From the NCBI RefSeq assembly GCF_963666665.1, contig NZ_OY762999.1, positions 1,369,501 through 1,433,500 of the forward strand: a stretch of DNA of 64,000 nucleotides, written 5' to 3'. The notes below the pieces were generated by a model. It was not told the origin of the DNA. It saw only the letters and a list, made by a program, of their open reading frames with translations, and searched no databases. The DNA is from Maridesulfovibrio sp. Lineage in GTDB: Bacteria > Desulfobacterota > Desulfovibrionia > Desulfovibrionales > Desulfovibrionaceae. Numbering within the stretch: position 1 is the stretch's first letter; each line of letters begins with the position of its first letter. Positions 34,627 to 43,888 of the stretch are shown here, one piece after another. A program made the translations under genes and the position numbers.

Positions 34627-36598
34627 CTAATTGCTACCGGAATTCAACTGTACAATGGCATCCTGTAACTCTTCTGCCATCATTGCTAGGTCGGCAATTG
34701 AACAGGCAGACTGCTGGGCGCTATCAGTTGAACCTTCCGCCAGTTGAGCAATATGCGAAACAGTCCTCTCAATATCTTTGGATGCAACCGACTGCTGGGT
34801 TGCTGCCAGTGCTATACCCTCGATTTTTTCAGCCACGTCATCAGATAACCCCTGAATATGCTTGAAAACATCCACGGAATTATTGACTTCACTATCAGCA
34901 GAACACGCAAATGCAAGAGCCTTCTTGACCCCCTCAATATTTTCATGAGTCCGTTCCTGAATGCTAGAAATGCACTTATCTACTTCCTTGGTCGCTACCA
35001 TTGTTTTCTCGGCCAGCTTACGAACTTCGTCAGCGACCACGGCAAAGCCTTTTCCGGCTTCCCCGGCACGGGCAGCTTCAATGGCGGCATTAAGGGCCAG
35101 CAAGTTTGTCTGATCGGCAATCTCGTTAATTACGCCGACAACTTCACCGATAGACTCGATCTCGGTTCCGAGACTGACCATATCTGTTTCAAGACTCGAA
35201 ACCGTCCCGGAGACCATACTCATTGCGTCTCTTGCCCTAAAGACAACTTCAATTCCGCCACCGGCTTCCTTTCTGGCATCATTTGCGGTGGAAGAAACAC
35301 CTTCCGCATTTTCTGCAACTTCTCTGGCGGTAAGATGCATTTGCTCCACAGCTGTCGCGGAGGCATTCATATGCCCCTGCTGCTCCAAAGCACCATCAGC
35401 AATTGCCTGAGTCCTGACTTTTAAATCAGCTGAAGCCGAGGTCAGCCGGTGTACAATTGCTTCGGCCCGAGCAGACGCTCCGGTAATCTTTTCCATAAGC
35501 GAAAGAGTATAGTTCTGCTGCTCCACAGCCTCATCCCTAGCCTTTTCCGCAAGAGCGGCCTGATTTACGGCATCCTGTTCTAGGGATCGGGCCTCATCAA
35601 TACCTTCCTTGAGTTTGCCTACCATACCGACCAGAACATCGCGCAGCTCCAGTAATTCAGAAGCAAATTGCCCATCCGGCTCACAATCAAGATCACCGCC
35701 GGCCACAGACTTGGCGTACGATCCCAACCTTTTCAGCGAAGATGAAACCGTCAGCATAACCCAAAGCAGTATGAACAGGACCGCAACACCCACAGTCACT
35801 TCTATAGCTATAACCGTATATCCGATTACAGCAGAATCATGTTCCAGTCTTTCGGAGCTGACGCTTAGAATTTTATCATATAAAGGTTCCACCGCCCGGG
35901 CGGACATAATGAGCTCTGCCTTGAGCTTTATTATGGAATTTTCCAGCGCAATATATTTATGAAAGGCTTCGCTGTAATCATCCAGAGCTGTAAGCAGAGT
36001 CTTGGCACGCTCTTCGGGAAAGGACTCACGCACCTCATCCCTGATCCGCATGATCATGGAATCAACACGCTTAACCGGGGTTTCACCACCGCGGATTATA
36101 TAGTTCTTCTCCTGCCTGCGCATCTGAAGGACAAGAATCAACAATTCGGAATTGATTGTGCCTTCCTTAAAAGCTTCCTCCATGTTTCTTGCCGCATTGA
36201 ATAAAATTCCAACGCTGACCCTCGTTCATGGTAAGCCCTTTTGATACATAGTGATTATACACTTCAGTCAGATATTTCTTGTAGGCATCAACAAAGCCAC
36301 CAACCTTCACACAAGTCTCTTTCAATTCAGGAGAAAGAGGCTCAACCTCTTTCACTTTCTTTGCCGAATCACCTGCATGCTTAATAGCCTTATCGAAAGA
36401 GGAAGAATCCATACGCAGCAGGAAATTCTTCTCCTGCCTTCTCGCCTGCAGAAACAATTCAACCCCTTCATTTGCAAGCATCTCTACTTTACGACTGTTT
36501 TCAATAACCCTGTCACCCCAATAATTTACGCCAAATATTGCGACAAGGCCCAGAAACGATGTCATAAACACCAACATTAATTTAGCTTTGATACTCAT
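34627..36598 (-). pseudogene. Methyl-accepting chemotaxis protein interrupted by a frameshift
   Basis: One receptor in two frames. The first part (36598 to 36167) has an N-terminal helix and a helical sensor with ARRQEKNFLLR; the second (36183 to 34627) continues with MRRQEKNYIIRGG, a second helix, HAMP and the signalling hairpin EIADQTNLLALNAAIEAARA. The paired RRQEKN repeats suggest an HBM-type helical sensor. Removing one T from the TTTT run at 36203-36206 joins the frames as QRWNLFNAARNMEEAF. It is either a recent frameshift or a sequencing error; the rest of the receptor is undamaged. The ATG at 36598 follows GGAG. Last gene of the operon. Confidence 0.82.
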
Positions 36599-36650
36599 AA
36601 ATACTCCATGCACCACACTTTACGTTGTTTAACCGGGAAAAAGGACAACG

Positions 36651-37076
36651 TCAGTCAACATTGCAGTTGAGAATATCTACAGCACCCGTATCCCAATTCC
36701 TGATTCGCTTGTTTTCCACCGCCAATTCGATCACAGATAAAAGCTGCTTGATTGACACCGGCTTTGTCAGATAATCAAAAACGCCGTTGCGCATCATCTT
36801 GAGAGCATTTTCAATGACCGGGAAACCAGTCAGGAGAATTATTTCCACAGCGATTCCATGTTTCCTGATAATTGTGAAAACATCCTCCCCCGGAAGGTTG
36901 GGCATATTGCTGTCCAGCAGGACAACATCAACCTCCCCCCTTTCAAGCACATGCAAGGCAGCCATTCCGTCAGCAACGGTCACAACATCAAATCCGAACT
37001 TCTCGAGTATACGTTTCAGACTTGCCCTGAACCGATCCTCATCATCGACAATCAGAATCCGTCCTTTACTGTTCAT
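36651..37076 (-). CDS. Single-domain response regulator
   Basis: 141 residues, a receiver only: ILIVDDEDRFRAS (acid pocket), VVLLDSNMPN (phospho-Asp), LLTGFP and YLTKPV (conserved Thr/Lys). A short tail without output domain follows, so it passes phosphate or binds a partner. The ATG overlaps the stop of the upstream kinase gene in an ATGA, which makes that kinase its likely partner. Confidence 0.9.
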   Translation of the reverse strand: MNSKGRILIVDDEDRFRASLKRILEKFGFDVVTVADGMAALHVLERGEVDVVLLDSNMPNLPGEDVFTIIRKHGIAVEIILLTGFPVIENALKMMRNGVFDYLTKPVSIKQLLSVIELAVENKRIRNWDTGAVDILNCNVD

Positions 37077-37988
37077 GACGACCTTGCTCCATTTACGGGA
37101 ATCGCCACCGAAAAGACCGTCCCCTTGCCGACAGAAGACTCTACATCGATGGTTCCTCCCAGTTGGTTGATAATACGAAGGCTAACGGCGAGACCTATTC
37201 CAGTCCCCTCTTCAGGACTTTTGGTCGTGAAAAAGGGAGTAAAAATATGCGGAAGTTTATCTTCAGCTATTCCGCAACCGTTATCCGCAACACAAACAAC
37301 AACTCGTCCACCTTCAAGCCTGCTGGAAATAACAATCTCCCCCCCTGTGCCCGACGGCCTGAATTGCATTTTTAAGGAGATTCAAAAATACCTGCCGCAA
37401 CAACGGAGGGTCTGTGCTGATTAGAAGCACACTGGAGGGAATGTTACGGACCACTTTTATTTTCTTGTCGGCGGCTTCTTCGTCCACCAGTGCGAGCAGC
37501 CTTCTCAGTAAGTTGTTTATGTCCACCTGCTGGGTTACAGGCAGCCTTTTCCGCCCCATATCCAACAACTTACGAGTGACTTCCGAGCATCGCCTTACCT
37601 GAGCCCTGATGACTTCAATGCTTTCATCAATCTCATCAGTAAGCAGACAACTCTCTGAAAATTCGATAGTGACCCTTATTATCTCTGCCTCCTGCATGAT
37701 TATATTCAGGGGGTTATTGATTTCATGGGCTATCCCGGCGGACATCTCATCAAAAGAATTCATACGCTTGAGCTGAATAAGCTGCCCTTCCAACTCAAGG
37801 CTCCTGCGCCTGGAACGCTGTAATTCCTGCAGAATAAACCCAAGCAAAGAAAAACCGGCCACCGCAGCAATAATCTCAACGCAGGTACCGTAGCCTGCAT
37901 TGATCAGCGATCCTGCAGCGCCGATCAATGCAAGACCGAAGAAAACATGCCGCATCAAGTTAAAATCCCTAACTTCCAGAGCTGACAT
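37073..37988 (-). pseudogene. Membrane histidine kinase interrupted in a poly-G tract
   Basis: A kinase with two N-terminal helices (about 30 residues in) and almost no periplasmic part, H-box DEMSAGIAHEINNPLN, then N-box LKNAIQAV. The frame breaks at a run of seven Gs on the minus strand (37339-37345). With six Gs it reads AVGHRGEIVISSRLEGG and continues through ADNGCGIAED and GTGIGLAVSLRII to the stop. Six-G and seven-G forms would differ in whether the ATP-binding half is made. Start taken as ATG 37988; a GTG at 38006 is open. Overlaps the upstream regulator gene. Confidence 0.82.
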
Positions 37989-38382
37989 TTCCGCCACCAC
38001 CTTCACGTTTTAAAACAGCATGCTCATGAGCACTCCGAATCCTTTCAATAAGATCATCAATTTCAAAAGGTTTAAGAATATAATCATATGCGCCGTGGCT
38101 TATCCCCTCCAATCCTGAAGCAACTGAGCTATGACCTGTAAGCATGATCACTTCCACCTCACTATGCTTACGACGCATATGCTTAAGAGCATCCATGCCG
38201 CTCATACCGGGCATCCTCACATCAAGAATGACGACATCCACAGGATTGGCGGAAAGGAAATGTAAGGCCTCAGCACCACTGGAAGCCACTTCAACATCAA
38301 AATTTCTTCTTTCAAGCCTTCTTTTGACCAGCTTCAAGAAATCAGTTTCGTCATCCACAACAAGCAGCTTTATTCTGGACAT
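37969..38382 (-). CDS. Single-domain response regulator
   Basis: 137 residues: receiver with LLVVDDETDFLKLV, VVILDVRMPGMSG, MLTGHSS and YILKPFEID, plus a glycine-rich tail. No output domain. AGGAGGAATC precedes the ATG. It overlaps the upstream dCache kinase by 14 bases and the downstream kinase start, so it sits translationally between two kinases. Confidence 0.9.
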   Translation of the reverse strand: MSRIKLLVVDDETDFLKLVKRRLERRNFDVEVASSGAEALHFLSANPVDVVILDVRMPGMSGMDALKHMRRKHSEVEVIMLTGHSSVASGLEGISHGAYDYILKPFEIDDLIERIRSAHEHAVLKREGGGGNVSSGS

Positions 38383-40052
38383 GATTCCTCCTGTATGTAG
38401 GTGTTCCTGCTCACCAGCGGCAACCGCACAATGAATTGCGCTCCTCCCTCAGGCAGATTTCTGGCCTTAACGCTTCCTCCAACTTTTTTGAGGATCGTAT
38501 AGATGATAGAAAGTCCTAATCCTGTGCCTTCCCCGGCTGACTTGGTGGTAAAGAAAGGATCGAACACCTTGGAGAGAAGCTCCGGCGGAATTCCCGGACC
38601 GGAATCAGCAATCTCAAGCTCAACAAAATCACCGCTACTCCGTGTTGAAAGCTTGATAGAACCGTCATTTCCTACGGCATCAATTGCATTTTCCATGAGG
38701 TTCAAAACCACTTGCTGAACCTGATTGAAATCAGTGGAGATGGAAGGAAGGTCCGGACTGAGATCGTAGGTAACCCAGATGGTCCGGTATAAAATTTCGT
38801 TATCGAGAAAAGATACTGTCTCCCGGACCAGTTGATTAAGGTCAACATCATCCTGTGCCGGTTCCATGCTGCGTGCGAAACCAAGCATCCTGTGCGTTAC
38901 CGAACGGGCCCGCTCCACATGGCGTTCAATATCCCCAAGGGCCTCTTCCAGATTAGGAAGGTCCTTTACCCCCTCAAAACCGCCATCGGAGATCATGTCT
39001 CTGATCCATCCGGCACTTTCCCTGATGATGGAAAGAGGATTATTGACCTCATGTGCTACTCCGGCTGCCATCTTTCCAAGTGAAGCCATCTTGGAGGACT
39101 GCATGACCGTGGCATCCATAAGGGATTTCTCTTTATCCGCAGTCATTAATTTGCGGACAATGGAAGTGATCACGAAATATGTCCCGATAGAAATCATCAG
39201 GGCGCAGAAAAAAAGCAGTACAAACACAAGCGACTGATCCCGAAGGACAGGCGAAAGCTCTTCTTCAGGATTCTCAAGAACCACTAGACTCCAGTCGACC
39301 ATGCCCAGTTGCATTATCCCGGCAACCATTCCGGTTCCGTGGTCATTCCACTTGATTATCTCTACATTCCCTCCGGGGGAGAATTCAGGAAGAATTGCCT
39401 TGGAAAGGACATCTCCGCTGCGTCTGGAGGAAGTCTGCAACAGCAGGCTGGAGTTGATCAGATAGGAGTCACCGAGTTGACCGGTTCGGACATTACTTAC
39501 CAATGAGTTGAATACATCGGAATCAATGGTAGCCCTCAGAATCCATGTCCGCCCTTGTTCCCTGCGCTTAACGGCAATTATGAAATGAGGAAAATTCCTA
39601 TACCCCATAAAAACATCACTGATGAACACCCCTTTGAGCATGGCCTGATTAAACCAGCGCTGATCCTGATAATTAATGTTCTTCAAATCATAAGGCCCGC
39701 AATAAGCAACATGGTTACCCTGCTGATCAAAAACTCCAAGGTCGATAAATGAATTTGATGTGCTGTAAATGGCATCAAAAAGGCTGTTAAGTTTTTCCTG
39801 ATTTGATATTTCGGAAAAAAAATTGGTATTGGCGATATTCTGTAATTGAACGACACGTTCCTTCAGAAACATATCGATGGCATCAGACTTGTTGAGTACG
39901 GTCAGTCGCAAATTGCTGCGCAATTTATCCTCATAAGATTCACTGAATTGTCCATGAAGAACAAAACCCAATAGGAATAAGGGGATAAGCGAAAAAAACA
40001 ACGCTGTTGCAGTCAGTTTCCATTTCAGCTGAAGATAGCGGAAAGCCTTCAT
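38370..40052 (-). CDS. dCache sensor histidine kinase
   Basis: 560 residues. Helix 1 (about 13-33), periplasmic dCache domain (about 35-270; VFDQQGNHVAYCGPYDL, DQRWFNQAM, RNFPHFIIAVKR), helix 2 (about 274-297), H-box GKMAAGVAHEVNNPLS with His334, then HATPase (NLMENAIDAVG, ADSGPGIPPELL, GTGLGLSIIYTI). It senses an extracytoplasmic small molecule. Close paralogue of the kinase at 50499, matching along the dCache core. The ATG overlaps the upstream PEP-synthase-like stop in an ATGA. Its regulator partners are probably the adjoining receiver genes. Confidence 0.92.
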   Translation of the reverse strand: MKAFRYLQLKWKLTATALFFSLIPLFLLGFVLHGQFSESYEDKLRSNLRLTVLNKSDAIDMFLKERVVQLQNIANTNFFSEISNQEKLNSLFDAIYSTSNSFIDLGVFDQQGNHVAYCGPYDLKNINYQDQRWFNQAMLKGVFISDVFMGYRNFPHFIIAVKRREQGRTWILRATIDSDVFNSLVSNVRTGQLGDSYLINSSLLLQTSSRRSGDVLSKAILPEFSPGGNVEIIKWNDHGTGMVAGIMQLGMVDWSLVVLENPEEELSPVLRDQSLVFVLLFFCALMISIGTYFVITSIVRKLMTADKEKSLMDATVMQSSKMASLGKMAAGVAHEVNNPLSIIRESAGWIRDMISDGGFEGVKDLPNLEEALGDIERHVERARSVTHRMLGFARSMEPAQDDVDLNQLVRETVSFLDNEILYRTIWVTYDLSPDLPSISTDFNQVQQVVLNLMENAIDAVGNDGSIKLSTRSSGDFVELEIADSGPGIPPELLSKVFDPFFTTKSAGEGTGLGLSIIYTILKKVGGSVKARNLPEGGAQFIVRLPLVSRNTYIQEESCPE

Positions 40053-42619
40053 TTTCCACCTCCCGCAAGCAGGATTTCAATTTCCCTATGGAATTTGTTC
40101 CGGTAGTTCTCAACGGCAGGACCGTCCTTCATTATCATGTCCAACTGACGGGTCTGCACAAGCAGGTAGCCAGCGACCACCAATCCGCGCTCGGCTATAT
40201 CCAGAGAAATACCTTCCATACGGGCAAACAGGACATCATCCCGGACGGCAGTATGAAACCCATGTTCCGCAAGTATTTCGGCCACCAACCGCAATCTCAG
40301 GGAGCGCCTGCCCATATCTGCAGCGCCGCCCTTAAATTGGAAAAGAACGTAATTCATTTCCGTATCATCGCCGGCGAAGCCTTCAATCGTGCAGTAATGA
40401 AAGCCTAAGCGGGACTGCAAACTGCAATAGTTGCGGCCCACGATGAAATAGCTGCGTTCTCCCATGCTGTTACGCAATCCCGGAACCAGAGCCGGATTGC
40501 AGGTGGCTCCGAAAAGAACTGAAGCAAACCCGTCAATGCAGACATCAGGAGGTCCTTCCCATGGAAAACCGGTCATTCCGGCCCACAACGACTTCATCGC
40601 ATTGGAGCGGATATCCTCAAAACGCACATATCCGTCATCATTGGAAGCGCTGTTCTCCGAAATCCCTCCGCCGAGATCGATAATCCAGTACTGCAACTTT
40701 TCTCCGTCCAGCATCTGCCTTGCAGAGTTATCAATCCCGGCACGTTCCTTAAACATTTCCGCAACGGCTTTTTCATGACAGAAACGAGTTATGTCGTGCA
40801 GAGTTTCACATCTTTCCGGGATGAACTCAGGGCTGCGGGGATCTGTCAAAGTCAGGGGTGTAATCAGCTTGAGCACTGAACTTAGAGCTCTGCGTACCGG
40901 AGTATCGGGATTACGGGTTTTATGAGGTCCAGTGTTTTTGTCGAGGCTTCCTGAAAGTATACGGCCCCGAACAGCGTCAACTATAACCTCTCCAACTCCA
41001 TTTAACTTCTCAACAGCATCAGGAACACCTATCAAAGCGGGTATTCCATACTCACGGGCTACATTTGCCAGATGCCCGGTACAACTGCCGAATTCGGCTA
41101 TCACAGCTACGGCATCAGGGAGCAGAGCCGCCAGTTCTGGACCGGCGACTCTGGTAAGGAGGACTCCCCCAAAGGGGAAATCGATCATGTCGTGGGCATG
41201 TTCGATGTAGTAGGGAATTCCTGATGCGATTCCTGAGCTGGCGGGCTGGCAGGAATCCACAATTAGCGGGAAATTCTGATCCTCATTAAAACTTTCCTGT
41301 GCTTCCTGCTGCGACATTATTCCTAAAGGACGGCATTGCAGAACATATATAATCCCGTCACCGGTCAAAGACCATTCCATATCCTGCGGACAATTGAAAT
41401 GATCTTCGAGGTCCAGTACTGTCTGCCCTATGCGGACAAGCACATCGAGATCAATCGAAGGACGGTTCACCTGATCCGTCCCCAGCCTCCGACGGACAAC
41501 ACTTCCGTCTAAAGCCATGAAGCGGCCCCACTCCTGATCAACGATCTCTTCATAAAGTACGGCAAGGGATTCCCTGTCCAGCCGCCAAAGATCACTTCTG
41601 GTGACCCCGTCGACAAGACTGCTGGGGAGGCCATGTACAGCTGAAACTACGATCTGCCCTTCATGAAGACCGGAAGGATCACGACTATAGGCCACCCCTC
41701 CTGCCACAGCATCAATCATTTCCACACACCCGACGCACATGACCATTTCATCATCGCGTATTCCATGGTTCAGGCGATAGGTAACAGCGGACGCAGTATA
41801 CATGCTGGCAATTACATTGCGGTAAGCTTCCACAACCTCATCAGAAGCGACGCCCAGTTCCGTATGGAATTGTCCCGCAAAACTTGTTTCCAAACTGTCT
41901 TCGCAAAGGGCACTACTGCGCACGGCATGAGTTAGCCTTCGTCCGGCAGCCAGTTGCTCTGCCGCTGCAGAAATTTCATTTTCCAGATCCTGAGGGAATT
42001 GGCAGAGGCTGATGGCTTCCTTAATATTTCTCTCCAACACTTTTAGTGTGGCATAATTCCCTTCACCGCAAATCTGAGCCACCCTTTTCAACTCCTCGCC
42101 AAGACCGGTTTCCCGCAGCAAGTTTCGGAAGGCAGAAGCGGTAATGGAAAATCCATCAGGAACACGAATTCCGGGTATAGACGCTATCTCGCCCAGCAGG
42201 GCCATCTTTGATCCGACTTCGGAAATCAGGCCGGAATTCAAATCTTGGAGATTGATGATATTTGAACCGGTAGGCTTCTCTACATCCGCAGCAAGCTCCT
42301 TATTCATCAACACCAAAATCCTGTTGAAAGCATCCTTGAGCGTTTCGTACCTGCCGGGAGCAATACGGCACAGCCGCTCGATCATATTACGCACATCAGC
42401 GGAAATCCTGACATTCTCAGCCCTGATATAGGTCATCCCTACAGGCTTAACACTACGGGAGGCTTCAGTCAGTTCCGCCATCCTTTTGAGGGCACTGTTG
42501 TTGGCGGAAAGCAGCAGACGAAAATTTTCACACCGCTCAAGAAAACGTGCCGAGGAACTGCGATCAGCAGCAGAAGGATTTCTCAATATACGGGAAATTG
42601 CATTTATGAAGGTACGCAT
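40049..42619 (-). CDS. PEP-synthase-like protein (ATP-grasp plus swivelling phospho-His domain)
   Basis: 856 residues. Residues about 115-440 match the PEP/pyruvate-phosphate dikinase ATP-binding domain (SKMALLGEIASIPGIRVPDGF, HAVRSSALCEDSLETSFAGQF, DMEWSLTGDGIIYVLQCRPLG). Residues about 480-560 are the swivelling domain, with phospho-His516 in GSCTGHLANVAREYGIPALIG. The usual C-terminal PEP/pyruvate barrel is absent; instead there are about 280 unrecognised residues. So it may autophosphorylate a histidine and pass phosphate to something other than pyruvate. Unusual inside a two-component operon. Strong GGAGG site before the ATG. Confidence 0.82.
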   Translation of the reverse strand: MRTFINAISRILRNPSAADRSSSARFLERCENFRLLLSANNSALKRMAELTEASRSVKPVGMTYIRAENVRISADVRNMIERLCRIAPGRYETLKDAFNRILVLMNKELAADVEKPTGSNIINLQDLNSGLISEVGSKMALLGEIASIPGIRVPDGFSITASAFRNLLRETGLGEELKRVAQICGEGNYATLKVLERNIKEAISLCQFPQDLENEISAAAEQLAAGRRLTHAVRSSALCEDSLETSFAGQFHTELGVASDEVVEAYRNVIASMYTASAVTYRLNHGIRDDEMVMCVGCVEMIDAVAGGVAYSRDPSGLHEGQIVVSAVHGLPSSLVDGVTRSDLWRLDRESLAVLYEEIVDQEWGRFMALDGSVVRRRLGTDQVNRPSIDLDVLVRIGQTVLDLEDHFNCPQDMEWSLTGDGIIYVLQCRPLGIMSQQEAQESFNEDQNFPLIVDSCQPASSGIASGIPYYIEHAHDMIDFPFGGVLLTRVAGPELAALLPDAVAVIAEFGSCTGHLANVAREYGIPALIGVPDAVEKLNGVGEVIVDAVRGRILSGSLDKNTGPHKTRNPDTPVRRALSSVLKLITPLTLTDPRSPEFIPERCETLHDITRFCHEKAVAEMFKERAGIDNSARQMLDGEKLQYWIIDLGGGISENSASNDDGYVRFEDIRSNAMKSLWAGMTGFPWEGPPDVCIDGFASVLFGATCNPALVPGLRNSMGERSYFIVGRNYCSLQSRLGFHYCTIEGFAGDDTEMNYVLFQFKGGAADMGRRSLRLRLVAEILAEHGFHTAVRDDVLFARMEGISLDIAERGLVVAGYLLVQTRQLDMIMKDGPAVENYRNKFHREIEILLAGGGK

Positions 42620-42634
42620 AGCCTGCCTCCTGCA

Positions 42635-43018
42635 TCAACGGATTCTGATCCTGGCTTCTCGGACCGCATCCATAATCTTGAAATACAATTCTTCAGTACT
42701 GACCGGCTTTAGAAGATAATCAAAAGCCCCTCCCCCGGTGACTTGTGCAAGAGCTTCCATATTCGCGTGTCCGGTCAGGATAATTACCGGTATTTCCGGC
42801 TTCACGGCTCTTAAACGCTTCAATGTTTCAATCCCGTTCATTTCAGGCATCAGGATATCCAACACGATTGCGTCATAATCAGTGTCTTCAACCATCCGCA
42901 AAGCAGCTAAACCGCTTGAGGCAACACTGACTTCAACATTGCGGCGAATGAGACGGCGCTTGTATGCAATAAGAAAATCATTTTCATCATCGACCAGAAG
43001 AACATGAACACTTTTCAT
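42635..43018 (-). CDS. Single-domain response regulator
   Basis: 127 residues, receiver only: LLVDDENDFLIAYK, IVLDILMPEMNG, ILTGHAN, YLLKPVSTEE. AAGGAG precedes the ATG. It lies 15 bases before the PEP-synthase-like gene, which makes that protein a possible output partner. Confidence 0.9.
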   Translation of the reverse strand: MKSVHVLLVDDENDFLIAYKRRLIRRNVEVSVASSGLAALRMVEDTDYDAIVLDILMPEMNGIETLKRLRAVKPEIPVIILTGHANMEALAQVTGGGAFDYLLKPVSTEELYFKIMDAVREARIRIR

Positions 43019-43045
43019 TCTTTTTCTCCTTGAGCCTCCCGTACG

Positions 43046-43074
43046 CAGGCCGGGAGGGAGCTTCCCGGCCTGCT
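43046..43074 (-). other. Intercistronic GC-rich hairpin
   Basis: GCAGGCCGGGA pairs with TCCCGGCCTGC around a seven-base loop. No T-run follows on the minus strand, so it looks like an mRNA stability or processing element between the Yip1 gene and the response regulator gene. Confidence 0.6.
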
Positions 43075-43131
43075 GGCGAGGGGGGTGGTGATCAGCATTA
43101 TGCGGTCACAAAATATGGCGGACTAATTTCT

Positions 43132-43674
43132 CTAAAAATCGCGAATTGACACAACAAGCGGCGCAACTGTCCAGAAAAACAGCAAGAGCAGTACAGCAGT
43201 GAGCACCACTGTTATGAAAGATTGGAATCTGCCCAGTTTTCCGGTCTTATAAAGCCCTACCCCCACAAGAATGGCCCGGACAGGCTCCATGACAACAGCC
43301 AGTCCCGGTATCCATGAAATGACCATCACCGCTCCGCTGGCGTAGGCATAAACATTGAAGACACTTGAATAAGAAGCCATGGACGGGGTCATCATCCTCA
43401 TGATGCAAAATGAAAAGCAGGCTCCCAAGGCAGGCATGAACACAGCATTGACCATCATAACCACGCCCATTACCAATGAATTTTCGAAAAAATAGGTCAT
43501 ACTTACCGAGCAATAGAACAATCCTGAAATCATAAGAAACAGAAGAGCCCGCCTGCTGCCGGTTTCATCATTTGCACTTTCAAAAAATGAAGCAGGGGAA
43601 CGTACAATGGAGACCAGAGATTCCAGATATTCCCTCACTCCCATCTTCACAGCCGGTGCCTGTATATTCGTCAT
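43132..43674 (-). CDS. Yip1-family membrane protein
   Basis: 180 residues: a short cytoplasmic start (REYLESLVSIVRSPASFFES, characteristic of bacterial Yip1-domain proteins) followed by about five helices, closing with LLLLFFWTVAPLVVSI. Function unknown in bacteria. A GGAG site precedes the ATG. Between a 50-residue membrane protein and a response regulator gene in the operon. Confidence 0.75.
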   Translation of the reverse strand: MTNIQAPAVKMGVREYLESLVSIVRSPASFFESANDETGSRRALLFLMISGLFYCSVSMTYFFENSLVMGVVMMVNAVFMPALGACFSFCIMRMMTPSMASYSSVFNVYAYASGAVMVISWIPGLAVVMEPVRAILVGVGLYKTGKLGRFQSFITVVLTAVLLLLFFWTVAPLVVSIRDF

Positions 43675-43683
43675 GACATACTC

Positions 43684-43836
43684 CTAATTCAGGTAGCTGC
43701 TGATCCCTTCTACCAGTCCCCAGAGCAGCATGCCTGAGGTCAGAACGAATAGGATCTGCTGTTCTGTTCTTTTTGAAAAATACGTAGTTCCGTTTTTATG
43801 AATAAATTTCTTTTCAACTTGTTTTTCAGTTTTCAT
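43684..43836 (-). CDS. Small single-helix membrane protein (50 aa)
   Basis: 50 residues, not previously listed because of its size. A basic cytoplasmic start (MKTEKQVEKKFIHKNG) and one helix (ILFVLTSGMLLWGLVEGISS). AAGGGG lies 8 bases before the ATG; it lies 9 bases upstream of the Yip1 gene and 52 bases after the DASS transporter. Its place directly behind a transporter suggests a small regulatory subunit, which is inference. Confidence 0.7.
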   Translation of the reverse strand: MKTEKQVEKKFIHKNGTTYFSKRTEQQILFVLTSGMLLWGLVEGISSYLN

Positions 43837-43854
43837 TAGTTATCCCCTTAAGGT

Positions 43855-43882
43855 GCGGCCGGCCGAAGCCGACCGCTTTTTT
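43855..43882. other. Intercistronic hairpin after the DASS transporter gene
   Basis: GCGGCCGGC pairs with GCCGACCGC (one mismatch) around CGAA. Six Ts follow on the plus strand, not the minus, so for the operon it acts as a stem-loop without a U-tract, perhaps protecting the upstream transporter message. Confidence 0.55.
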
Positions 43883-43888
43883 GCCGGT

